64,000 bases of DNA from Mesoflavibacter zeaxanthinifaciens DSM 18436 (GTDB lineage: Bacteria > Bacteroidota > Bacteroidia > Flavobacteriales > Flavobacteriaceae): the NCBI RefSeq assembly GCF_000422365.1, contig NZ_AULQ01000010.1, forward strand, positions 61,764-125,763, in the 5' to 3' direction. The notes under the pieces are model-generated. The model was not told where the DNA came from. It saw nothing but the letters and a program-made list of their open reading frames with translations, and made no database searches. Shown piece after piece: positions 56,971 to 64,000 of this stretch (positions are counted from its first letter, which is position 1; each line of letters opens with the position of its first letter). Both the position numbers and the translations under genes were made by a program.

Positions 56971-56975
56971 TGGCT

Positions 56976-57824
56976 TTATATTTCTTTTATGTAATCACTA
57001 TATTTTGTTGAATCAATATTTTTCTTTGCAAAATTATAAATGGATTCTTTAGTATAATCTCCATTTTCCAAAAAATCACTTCTCCATAATTTGATGTCTT
57101 CTCGTAAATATCTGAAATTCAGATTTAATAATTTCTCTAAATCATTTCTTTTTATGGTCGAAGAGTAAAGCCTTTTTTCCTGAAGATCATTATTTGCAGG
57201 TATTCTGATAGTAATAATTTCCAAATCAGAGAAATCTCTAAATAACCGAGCACTTTCTTTTATTATCTTTTTGAAAGCATAATATTCTGTATTTGCGAAA
57301 CCTTCTTTAAACGTAATTATTCTTTTGTTGTAATTTGATTTATTAGAATCGAAAAATCCAGAATTTTCTTTTGCTCGTTTAAAGAACTCATATTTTGATA
57401 GTTCAAGATTTTTAATGTTCTGATTTACAAAATAGTCATAAGTCAATTTTATTTTTTCCAGTTCATCAAACTCAATAATATCAAGCCTTAAATTCCGAAT
57501 ATTTGCACGGTTTTTGACTGCTAAACTATATCCTTTGTTAGTAATTATTAATCCGAAATTAGCTTTTGTATCTTCTAACATTCCAAGAAAACTCTCTATG
57601 ATTTTTACATCAATATTGGTTGAGAAGTGTTTGCAGTCAATTATTCCAAGAATTTTATTTCCACCAATTTTTCCACGTACTGAAATGTCAATTTGTCTAT
57701 CAATTCTACTGTGTTTTCCGAAAATCCTGTCGTCAAATTCGAATTCACAATCAGTAAATACAGAAGTTAATTCTTGATGAATTTGTCTTTCGTATTTTCT
57801 CCAAGTTTTATCTTCTATCGACAT
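56976..57824 (-). CDS. Cassette 8: Mrr-like restriction-endonuclease-fold protein
   Basis: 282 residues. N-terminal PD-(D/E)xK nuclease domain: Asp in RQIDISVRG, then GIIDCKHFST as the D/E-x-K strand, preceded by YERQIHQELTSVF, as in Mrr-catalytic-domain proteins. The C-terminal half (about 130-282) has no recognised domain and may give target specificity. Defence against foreign DNA is the natural inference. Confidence 0.8.
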   Translation of the reverse strand: MSIEDKTWRKYERQIHQELTSVFTDCEFEFDDRIFGKHSRIDRQIDISVRGKIGGNKILGIIDCKHFSTNIDVKIIESFLGMLEDTKANFGLIITNKGYSLAVKNRANIRNLRLDIIEFDELEKIKLTYDYFVNQNIKNLELSKYEFFKRAKENSGFFDSNKSNYNKRIITFKEGFANTEYYAFKKIIKESARLFRDFSDLEIITIRIPANNDLQEKRLYSSTIKRNDLEKLLNLNFRYLREDIKLWRSDFLENGDYTKESIYNFAKKNIDSTKYSDYIKEI

Positions 57825-57837
57825 TTTTTTTTAGCTT

Positions 57838-57977
57838 GTGGCTAACGGTTTTGTGTATGGTTAGTTGCGTGTTTCAGCAACTAATTTAGTAAACAAAAAC
57901 GAACGCGAGAAAATTCCGAAGGAATTTTCCAAATAAGCAACGACCAAAGCAATTAATTATACACGGTGTTAGCACCA
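57838..57977 (-). repeat. attC-like site 9
   Basis: Left core GTGGCTAAC (complement of site 8's GTTAGCCAC), right core GTTAGCACCA. 140 bp, subfamily E (GTGTATGGTTAGTTGCG), the closest relative of site 0. Confidence 0.9.
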
Positions 57978-57983
57978 GTTTTT

Positions 57984-58646
57984 TTATTCCGTAACAGGTT
58001 TAATAAATTCAGTCAGTTTTTTTTCATTTATTTCATTGACTTTATCCCAATCCATATCTTTTGTCGGAAAGGCTGCTCCTCTTGTTAAGTCGAGAATTTT
58101 CTTATTCTTGTCAATCAGATATGCAGCTGGATAGTCTAATTTATGATTGAATCCACTAATCATTATTGAGGATTTGTCAATTGGTTCAGATTCCGATGGA
58201 ATTAAATGAATTCTTTTGTCATATTTCGAAGCCATTTTTTTTAAGTCTTTTTTCTTATTCCAGAAAAGAACTATAAATTCAATTTTTCCATCATACTTTT
58301 TGGCTAATTTGTTCAAAGTTGGAATTTCTCCCCAACAAGGTCCACACCAAGTTGCAGAAGTCAAAAGAACAATTGGTTTGTCAATATTGTCAGTACTTAT
58401 TATTTCTTTTTTTATTGTTTTGAAATCGTAGTTAGATAGATACTTTCCTTTTATACAGTTATTTATAAGTGAGTCAAATAAGGCTCTTGCCTTTTCGCTC
58501 TCTTTGTCTTTCCACGCTTGGTTTATCTGCTTATTTAAATCTTCAATACAATTATCAACGATATTTTTGTAATAAATCTTTTCTGTTGACTGACTCCAAG
58601 AATTGAATGAAATTAAAATTCCAATTGCAAAAAATAGTTTTCTCAT
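57984..58646 (-). CDS. Cassette 9: secreted thioredoxin-fold (TlpA-like) protein
   Basis: 220 residues from ATG 58646 (MRKLFFAIGILISFNSWSQS); a longer frame runs through site 10 and is rejected. Signal peptide, a helical segment, then a thioredoxin domain with TSATWCGPCWGEIPTL (CGPC active site) and cis-Pro region HKLDYPAAYLID. Probable periplasmic thiol-disulfide oxidoreductase. Confidence 0.87.
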   Translation of the reverse strand: MRKLFFAIGILISFNSWSQSTEKIYYKNIVDNCIEDLNKQINQAWKDKESEKARALFDSLINNCIKGKYLSNYDFKTIKKEIISTDNIDKPIVLLTSATWCGPCWGEIPTLNKLAKKYDGKIEFIVLFWNKKKDLKKMASKYDKRIHLIPSESEPIDKSSIMISGFNHKLDYPAAYLIDKNKKILDLTRGAAFPTKDMDWDKVNEINEKKLTEFIKPVTE

Positions 58647-58663
58647 AAGGTTTGTGTTCAAAT

Positions 58664-58801
58664 TGGTGCTAACGGTTTTGGCTATGATACGTTGCGGAAA
58701 AATCCGCAGGATTCTTTCCGCCATAGCCGAAAGATAGCAAATTGTAATGAAATTCCGACAGGAATTTCAGCCGCAATGAATTATAGCCGTTGTTGTACAT
58801 A
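58664..58801 (-). repeat. attC-like site 10
   Basis: Left core TGGTGCTAAC (complement of site 9's GTTAGCACCA), right core GTTGTACATA. 138 bp, subfamily C, nearly identical to site 4. Confidence 0.9.
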
Positions 58802-58802
58802 G

Positions 58803-59315
58803 TTATTTTTTAATCAGATAATTTAATCTCCAGCTTTTCATGACGCTATCTACTCCATTTTCATTCAGTTCTAATGTCTCTCTTGGGTCAGTGTTATAAA
58901 AAGTTCTTCCTATTCGAGTCAAAATAGAATCATTAACTATTTTACAGTAAATATTTAATTGTCTTATTCTTCCATTAGATTCTTTTATCCGAAATGCGTC
59001 CATTTCTTCGTCCAATATGAATTTTTCATTTTCCGATGGAATTACATTTTTCCAAGCGTGAAGTATTTGATTTTCTTTGGGTTTTTCTCTGCACGATTCC
59101 CATCTATTTCCGAAAAATTCACCGTGTCTATTTTCTGCTGTCATATATTCATCGATAATAGGAACATTTAAAGATTTTCTCAATTCGTTAGCTTTGATTC
59201 CGTAATTCAGATTTTCTATCTTTTTTCTATTGTCAAAGTAGTCGTACGTCAAGTAAATTCCGAAAATCAGAAGTACAATTTTAAAGAAATGTTTTTTCAG
59301 ATTAAGGTTTTTCAT
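58803..59315 (-). CDS. Cassette 10: hypothetical membrane-anchored protein
   Basis: 170 residues from ATG 59315 (MKNLNLKKHFFKIVLLIFGI); the longer frame enters site 11. One N-terminal membrane helix then a soluble domain with FGNRWESCREKPKENQILHAW and LDEEMDAFRIKESNGRIRQL. No family recognised. Confidence 0.68.
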   Translation of the reverse strand: MKNLNLKKHFFKIVLLIFGIYLTYDYFDNRKKIENLNYGIKANELRKSLNVPIIDEYMTAENRHGEFFGNRWESCREKPKENQILHAWKNVIPSENEKFILDEEMDAFRIKESNGRIRQLNIYCKIVNDSILTRIGRTFYNTDPRETLELNENGVDSVMKSWRLNYLIKK

Positions 59316-59318
59316 AAT

Positions 59319-59454
59319 TATGTACAACGTCTCGGCTATGAGTAGTTGAGTGGTTTTGTACTTAACTTTGCAAGTACACACCAAACTGAAAATCCGCGAG
59401 GATTTTCAGAAGTAGGCGAGAACAAGCAATTACTTATAGCCATTGTTGCCAGCA
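59319..59454 (-). repeat. attC-like site 11
   Basis: Left core TATGTACAAC (complement of site 10's GTTGTACATA), right core GTTGCCAGCA. 136 bp, subfamily B. Confidence 0.9.
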
Positions 59455-59459
59455 GTATT

Positions 59460-60923
59460 TTATTTTCGTTCAATTTTTACTAATCCTTGTCTTGTTGCTA
59501 AATATAAATTCCCACTATCATCAAAAGTCATAGTTGAAATATATGATGTGGGGATATCTGAATTTTCATTATGATAATTTTCCCAACCATCATTTAAGTC
59601 GTATCTCACTAATCCTGCTCTGTCAGTCGAAATCCATAGAACTTTTTCATTTTTGTCGTATAAAACGCAATTAGCATGATTAAAAGGCATTCCAGAATTA
59701 TCAGTTGTAAATTGTTTGAAATTACCATCTACATCTCGTATTGCTATTCCCTCATCATTATTGACTTGCTTTTTGTTTTTTCTGTCAAATTCGTAAAGTG
59801 TGAAGTATAGGTTTCCGTTTTCGTCTTCGTCCATCGAAGTAATGCATTTTCCTTTTAAAACTGTGGACGATTTTTCGAAATTTGTTACTTGATTATTTTC
59901 ATCTATCATCGCTGTTCCATCATAAGTTCCAATCCAAATTCTATTTTTAGAATCTCTTTTAGCAAATGAAACTCTTTCTCCAGGTAAGTCTTTGTATAAG
60001 TTCTTATCAATTTTTGACCAGTTACCATCTTTAAGAATAGTTATTCCATTTTTTGAGCAGAAAAATAACTCGCCCGTTTTTGGGTTGTTAACAATATTAT
60101 ACGCAGAGTTAATTCCAATTTGTGTTGAGTCATATTTTACCCATTTATCATTATCATAACTATATATGTTTTTTTTAGCATAAATCCATTTTACATTATT
60201 GTTATCTGTTGCTAATTCGTAATAGCCGAAGTATTTACCTTTGTCAGAAATATTTTGTTCGGAATTTTTAAATTCGCTTCCATCAAAAGTCACCAAACCT
60301 TGGCTCACAGTAAGCCAGATTAAGCCATTTTGATCAATGGAAATATGGTCATTCCAATTATTAGGTAAATTTGAGTTTTTTGAATTCCAAACAGTTATTT
60401 CATAATTGCTTAAGTTTTCGTTTTTGTAAACATAATTTTCATTATAGATTTCTGGACTGTTTGGCTTGTCAAATGATTTCTCAAAAGCCTTTTTATCAAC
60501 TCTCTCAATTTGTCCTGTAATTTTGTTGTTATCTACTTTGAAAATAATATTGATTGAAGATTTTTCTTCTGTTTTACCGTTTGTTATTGCAGGTGTCCAA
60601 TTTTTGAATCGATTCAGCTCTTTAATTAATTTCTTTGTTATGAAGTTTTTTGATTGGTCTGTATGGCTCAAAACACAAGCACGTCCTTTTGAATTAACAA
60701 GAACTTGAAACATAACAGCTCCTTTAATTCCATCCAATTTTAATTCATCGTTCAATTTTTCTTGAAGTTTTAAAAACTCCTTTTCTTCATAACCAGCTTG
60801 GGTGTCTCCGCAGTCCAAACAAAATTTATCAGTCTTACAGTTGTCTAGTTTTACAGGGAAAAGATTTTGGGCGTTTAATGAGAATGTAATTCCCATAAGT
60901 AATATAAAAAAAGGTAATTTCAT
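59460..60923 (-). CDS. Cassette 11: secreted TonB-C-like domain fused to a beta-propeller
   Basis: 487 residues from ATG 60923 (MKLPFFILLMGITFSLNAQN); the longer frame crosses site 12. Signal peptide, then a domain like the TonB C-terminal fold (AVMFQVLVNSKGRACVLSH, LNRFKNWTPAITNGK), then several two-component-regulator-type propeller units (WNDHISIDQNGLIWLTVSQG, FAKRDSKNRIWIGTYDG, DDSGNLYLATRQGLV). Looks like a periplasmic sensor or scaffold; no kinase domain is attached. Confidence 0.75.
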   Translation of the reverse strand: MKLPFFILLMGITFSLNAQNLFPVKLDNCKTDKFCLDCGDTQAGYEEKEFLKLQEKLNDELKLDGIKGAVMFQVLVNSKGRACVLSHTDQSKNFITKKLIKELNRFKNWTPAITNGKTEEKSSINIIFKVDNNKITGQIERVDKKAFEKSFDKPNSPEIYNENYVYKNENLSNYEITVWNSKNSNLPNNWNDHISIDQNGLIWLTVSQGLVTFDGSEFKNSEQNISDKGKYFGYYELATDNNNVKWIYAKKNIYSYDNDKWVKYDSTQIGINSAYNIVNNPKTGELFFCSKNGITILKDGNWSKIDKNLYKDLPGERVSFAKRDSKNRIWIGTYDGTAMIDENNQVTNFEKSSTVLKGKCITSMDEDENGNLYFTLYEFDRKNKKQVNNDEGIAIRDVDGNFKQFTTDNSGMPFNHANCVLYDKNEKVLWISTDRAGLVRYDLNDGWENYHNENSDIPTSYISTMTFDDSGNLYLATRQGLVKIERK

Positions 60924-60954
60924 TAATTCAATTTTTCTGTGCGTTTGTTCATAT

Positions 60955-61091
60955 TGCTGGCAACGTTGGTGTGTATGATTAGTTGCGGAAAAGGACGCAG
61001 TCATTTTCCGCTGTAAACCAAAGATAATTAATAAGAATGAAATTCCGATAGGAATTTCAGCCGCAATTAATTATACACGTTGTTACCTACA
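60955..61091 (-). repeat. attC-like site 12
   Basis: Left core TGCTGGCAAC (complement of site 11's GTTGCCAGCA), right core GTTACCTACA. 137 bp; the right half shares the GAAATTCCGATAGGAATTTC stem with sites 1 and 4. Confidence 0.9.
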
Positions 61092-61095
61092 GTTT

Positions 61096-61506
61096 TTATT
61101 CATTTTTAAATTCAGTTGTTATTCCGCTTAATATTATCGGGTTTTCTTTTAATAATTCAGCACACTTTTTGACATATGTCTCAATAAATTCATTCCCTTT
61201 TTCAGCTATTTTTTTCAATTCACCAGTTTTGTCCAGTTTGTCAATTCGATAATAGTTTGTTGGAATTGAATCAGCATTAAATTCAGTCGGTTCAGAGTGA
61301 TTTGTAATTCCGATTTCTGGTGAACTCCAAGAAAATTGAAAAATCAAACAGTTAAATTCAATTTCACCTTTTTGAGTTGTTATATAATATTCGTCTCTAA
61401 CTCGGTTATTCTTAAACTTTGGAAAGTCAAATTCAGATTGAAGAAACGCAAAGTTTTCTAAAATCAGTTTCTTTGATAATTTCCAAGTAGGTTCAAGAGT
61501 TCTCAT
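61096..61506 (-). CDS. Cassette 12: hypothetical protein
   Basis: 136 residues, no signal or membrane segment. Contains FDFPKFKNNRVRDEYYITTQKGEIEFNCLIFQFS and a C-terminal helix (GNEFIETYVKKCAELLKENP), cited in part. The N-terminal half suggests a small alpha/beta domain. No family recognised. Confidence 0.65.
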   Translation of the reverse strand: MRTLEPTWKLSKKLILENFAFLQSEFDFPKFKNNRVRDEYYITTQKGEIEFNCLIFQFSWSSPEIGITNHSEPTEFNADSIPTNYYRIDKLDKTGELKKIAEKGNEFIETYVKKCAELLKENPIILSGITTEFKNE

Positions 61507-61516
61507 TTTTTCAAAT

Positions 61517-61657
61517 TGTAGGTAACGGTTTTGGCTATGGTTTCGTTACGGAATGGTACGCCAGTATCATTCCGCCGTAACCATAAATTTAGCAAAAAGG
61601 CTTGAAATTCCGATTAGGAATTTCAGCCGTAATGAACTATAGCCGTTGTTGTAAACA
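61517..61657 (-). repeat. attC-like site 13
   Basis: Left core TGTAGGTAAC (complement of site 12's GTTACCTACA), right core GTTGTAAACA. 141 bp, the longest; own left inner hairpin, right half similar to site 12. Confidence 0.9.
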
Positions 61658-61658
61658 G

Positions 61659-62159
61659 TTATTTTAATAATTCAGCTTTTAGTTTTTCGTATTCATTCCA
61701 ACTGCTTTTCACAGAGTGATACTTTAATATCATTGTCGAGTCATTCATTACAGCACAATAATAAGTTCCAGCGTGAAATGGTAATTCCATTTTTAATCCA
61801 GTTTCGAGTAGGGAAGTCAGATATTTTACAATAGCTTTTTCGTGCGTTTCATTCAGCCGTAAAGTTTTTCGTTCCGCTATTTTTCTGTTTTCAGCATATG
61901 GGTCTTTGCAGTCAACAATATCCTCAACGTATTCCGCAAAAAGTATTTTATTTTCACGATAAATATCAAATTTCTCATCGTGTCCTCCCCATTCTCCACA
62001 TTCATCAAAACTTGCGGTTAGTTCCAATCGATTTAATCCCATTACGTTTCCTAAAATCCGCTGTTGTAATTCGTCCGCATTCGATTTTGGTTTTCTTTCG
62101 GAAGTCTTGCAACTACCGATAAAAACTGAAATCAGAATTAAAGTCAGGATTTTTTTCAT
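61659..62159 (-). CDS. Cassette 13: lipoprotein of unknown function
   Basis: 166 residues with a lipoprotein signal (ILTLILISVFIGSCKTS). Mature part has LELTASFDECGEWGGHDEKFDIYR and KAIVKYLTSLLETGLK. The ATG is four bases after the complementary core region. No family recognised. Confidence 0.7.
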   Translation of the reverse strand: MKKILTLILISVFIGSCKTSERKPKSNADELQQRILGNVMGLNRLELTASFDECGEWGGHDEKFDIYRENKILFAEYVEDIVDCKDPYAENRKIAERKTLRLNETHEKAIVKYLTSLLETGLKMELPFHAGTYYCAVMNDSTMILKYHSVKSSWNEYEKLKAELLK

Positions 62160-62162
62160 AAT

Positions 62163-62300
62163 TGTTTACAACGTTTTGGTATAAGCTTTGTTGCGTTTTT
62201 GTTATGCTAAAAATAAGCAAATTATTAAACAACTTTGTACCTGCGTATTTTTCCGAAGGAAAAATTTAGCAGCAATAAAGTTTATACAGTGTTGTAATGC
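62163..62300 (-). repeat. attC-like site 14
   Basis: Left core TGTTTACAAC (complement of site 13's GTTGTAAACA), right core GTTGTAATGC. 138 bp. The cassette 14 reading frame runs through the right core and stops inside the site. Confidence 0.88.
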
Positions 62301-62788
62301 GTTTTTTTGTTCAGAATTTCTTTTCCAATAAACCAACTTGTTATTCCACCATAGACACCTCCAATTATTAAAAATATTGGTCCGCCAGTAAAAAACCAAA
62401 TCAATAATCCAAGTCCGAATAATTTAAAGTCAATTCCAAATTCAAATGCTCTTATAGTCATTTCAGATAACATTGCTATTAAAAATATTCCAATCGAAAT
62501 TTTCAAATAGCCAAAAAAAGTTGTCCAAAATGGGTCTTTATCTTTTTCAATAATAGATTTTCCTATGTTCCCAGAGATAAAAAAAATAATTATTAAATTC
62601 AATATTATTTGAACTGTGAAGTATTTTGGTTCACTTGAAAATGGATGAATTAAATTCCGATTTATAAATTCATTCATTTCAGTTGATAAAGAATTAAATA
62701 AGACTAATAAAATAATTAATATCAGAGTTGTAATTCCCAGATATTTAAAAATCAATAATCTGCCTATTTTTTTTGAATTTAGTTTCAT
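62282..62788 (-). CDS. Cassette 14: integral membrane protein, C-terminus encoded by the attC
   Basis: 168 residues with about four membrane helices (YLGITTLILIILLVLF, IILNLIIIFFISG, IGIFLIAMLSEM, IFLIIGGVYGGITSW). The last residues, THYNTV and stop, are read from the right core and arm of site 14, so gene and recombination site overlap by 19 bp. Function unknown. Confidence 0.72.
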   Translation of the reverse strand: MKLNSKKIGRLLIFKYLGITTLILIILLVLFNSLSTEMNEFINRNLIHPFSSEPKYFTVQIILNLIIIFFISGNIGKSIIEKDKDPFWTTFFGYLKISIGIFLIAMLSEMTIRAFEFGIDFKLFGLGLLIWFFTGGPIFLIIGGVYGGITSWFIGKEILNKKTHYNTV

Positions 62789-62810
62789 TCTTTGAGTTCG
62801 TTCAGTAAAT

Positions 62811-62948
62811 GCATTACAACGGTCTCGTATAAGATTAGTTGCGTGGTTTAAGCAACTAATTTAGCAAATAAAAACCGAATAGAAAATCCGCGAGGATTTT
62901 CGTAAGTAGGCTATTACCAAGCAATTAATTTTATACATTGTTGTAAGC
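62811..62948 (-). repeat. attC-like site 15
   Basis: Left core GCATTACAAC (complement of site 14's GTTGTAATGC), right core GTTGTAAGC. 138 bp; left arm GTATAAGATTAGTTGCGTGG, near subfamily E/B. Confidence 0.9.
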
Positions 62949-62969
62949 TGGCTTTTATTCCGCTTATTC

Positions 62970-63488
62970 TTAAATCACAAACCATTTTTCATCAAATTCC
63001 GCAATGGGTTTATAATTTTTGTTTGTTCCGAAATGAATTTCGTCTTCGTGAAAAAAGAACAAAGTCCATTCAAGGCTTTGGTCAAAAACTGTCAAATCAT
63101 CAGCTCCTCCATAAAAAATCGAATTCCAATATTTGACTACAAATTTCCATTTAGTTTTCATTCCGTTGTTTCCGTCCCAAGAAAGGAAAACTTCTTTGTC
63201 AAAAGGAATTGCTCTTTGGTAAAGCCATTTCGTTATTTCTTTGTCATTATTTTCCAGAATTTTAGCTTTGTCCAAATTCCGAAACATTCCATTCTTAAAA
63301 GGCAATTCACTATGGACTTTGCAATTACTTAAAAAATCAGCAAGAAATTCCGCTCCAACTTTGTCTAACGGTTTTAATTCATTCAGATGTTGTTCAGGCA
63401 AGCAATCATATTTTTCTTCCGTAAATCTCCATTTAAGAGCAAATTCGGTCATCGGAATAATATGTTTATTTAATTGTTCGAATGTCAT
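62970..63488 (-). CDS. Cassette 15: hypothetical protein, weak likeness to DUF2947
   Basis: 172 residues, no signal. The order of motifs (LNELKPLDKVGAEFL, FLSWDGNNGMKTKWKFVVKYW, IFYGGADDLTVFDQSLEWTLFF) recalls DUF2947-type proteins, but this is from memory of the pattern and uncertain. Aromatic-rich small soluble protein. Confidence 0.6.
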   Translation of the reverse strand: MTFEQLNKHIIPMTEFALKWRFTEEKYDCLPEQHLNELKPLDKVGAEFLADFLSNCKVHSELPFKNGMFRNLDKAKILENNDKEITKWLYQRAIPFDKEVFLSWDGNNGMKTKWKFVVKYWNSIFYGGADDLTVFDQSLEWTLFFFHEDEIHFGTNKNYKPIAEFDEKWFVI

Positions 63489-63497
63489 TTTCAGCTT

Positions 63498-63630
63498 GCT
63501 TACAACGTTAGCGTATAAATTTCAGTTGCGGAAAATCGGTACGATTTTCCGATTGAGCTGAAAGATAGAAAATTGCAATGAATTTCCGTAGGAAATTCCG
63601 CCGCAATTGAATTTATACATTGTTATGTGC
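63498..63630 (-). repeat. attC-like site 16
   Basis: Left core GCTTACAAC (complement of site 15's GTTGTAAGC), right core GTTATGTGC whose partner lies beyond the window. 133 bp, subfamily A. Confidence 0.9.
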
Positions 63631-64000
63631 TGGCTTTTATTATTGTTTTTAATTTGTTTTCGTAATTCAGATTTTCAAAGAAACTTTGTTGTCTTTCGAA
63701 TAGATATCCGTTTGCTATAAAGTCCATTTCATATTCAGCTGTTTTTAAATTCAATTCCATTTGGTCAATCGAATATTCGCTGATTAAAATTTTAAAGTAT
63801 CGAGCGTATAATTTCGAAACACCGAGTTTTAATAAAATCCACATTGGCGAAAGAAAAAATGGGTCAATCGTTTCTTTTCCTCTCGTGATTGTAATTCCGA
63901 TTATACTTTCTTTTGGGATTGGTATTGCAGTCAGCTTATTCGAATAATTCGCACGTAATAAAATTCCGTTTGTCCGCTTTTCAAAGTTACATTTTGAATC
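63623..64000 (-). CDS. Cassette 16: hypothetical protein, 5' end outside window
   Basis: The frame that ends at 63623 is open right up to base 64000 (about 125 residues visible), so the in-frame ATG at 63844 is internal. The text reads ...PIPKESIIGITITRGKETID... then MWILLKLGVSKLYARYFKI and a charged C-terminus (YLFERQQSFFENLNYENKLK). No family recognised; no strong membrane segment. The stop codon overlaps the right core of site 16. The array therefore continues past the window. Confidence 0.65.
   Translation of the reverse strand, partial: DSKCNFEKRTNGILLRANYSNKLTAIPIPKESIIGITITRGKETIDPFFLSPMWILLKLGVSKLYARYFKILISEYSIDQMELNLKTAEYEMDFIANGYLFERQQSFFENLNYENKLKTIIKAST

Noticed and set aside
62202..62399. 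65-residue reverse ORF across site 14
   Set aside because: Lies mostly within the palindrome and the end of the cassette 14 gene.
50748..63630. CRISPR-like repeats
   Set aside because: Repeats are 133-141 bp palindromes of several families, and the intervals are 0.4-1.5 kb genes rather than short spacers.
50748..63630. Miniature transposons (MITEs) or insertion sequences
   Set aside because: No transposase and no target duplications; the cores differ from site to site and match across genes, which transposon ends would not do.

Overview
The window is AT-rich DNA from a member of the Bacteroidota, most likely the family Flavobacteriaceae. The support is a complete gldKLMN gliding/type IX secretion operon, an exosortase F pair (xrtF plus its partner), CPXCG and DUF983 proteins, and promoters of the Bacteroidota type (TTG, about 19 bases, TAnnTTTG; best seen before the initiator tRNA). 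No species is claimed.

Positions 1-37,120 look like ordinary core chromosome: the end of an outer-membrane barrel gene; the shape operon mreB-mreC-mreD-mrdA-rodA; purH; a GAF protein; xrtF and partner; groES-groEL; a probable six-gene operon miaB - lipoprotein - sigma-54 activator - lptE - TPR protein - secG; topA; an arginase-fold protein that has lost its metal motifs; gldKLMN; an FAD oxidoreductase; DUF983; an ABC-F ATPase; an RND pump with its adaptor and TolC partner; an LRR protein and a small CPXCG protein. A near-consensus sigma-54 promoter lies in front of groES.

Positions 37,242-42,254 are a small integrative element next to the initiator tRNA-Met gene: a tyrosine integrase, an unknown gene, a ribbon-helix-helix protein, a RepA-like ATPase, a small protein and a DUF6371 zinc/Toprim-like protein. 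Two sets of short repeats may be its control or replication sites.

Positions 43,084-50,430 hold a set of minus-strand genes with a clear control logic: membrane sensor, histidine kinase and NtrC-type regulator, a strong terminator, a near-consensus sigma-54 promoter, an unannotated 58-residue cysteine protein, a possible 35-residue protein, glutamate dehydrogenase, a Rnk/GreA-like protein, two small charged proteins and a universal stress protein.

Positions 50,748-64,000 are the most unusual part: an array of 16 long imperfect palindromes (mostly 133-141 bp) alternating with minus-strand genes, one or two per interval. The sequence abutting each gene at one end is the reverse complement of that at its other end, different for every gene. 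This is the mark of integron gene cassettes: when a cassette circularises, its two ends rebuild one palindromic attC site. All 15 complete cassettes between sites 1 and 16 obey the rule. The core differs from the classical GTTRRRY (only GTTR is constant), the end-to-end pairing runs to about 14 bases, and position 11 is always a G.T wobble on the + strand. A seventeenth, degenerate site at 42,615-42,757 pairs with site 1 under the same rule, so the whole 8-kb sigma-54/GDH gene set may itself be one giant cassette or lie inside one. No integron integrase is in the window; cassette orientation puts attI/intI beyond the right edge. Cargo includes a KAP-type P-loop ATPase, an Mrr-like nuclease, an RlaP-like nucleotidyltransferase, a thioredoxin-fold protein, several lipoproteins and many unknowns.
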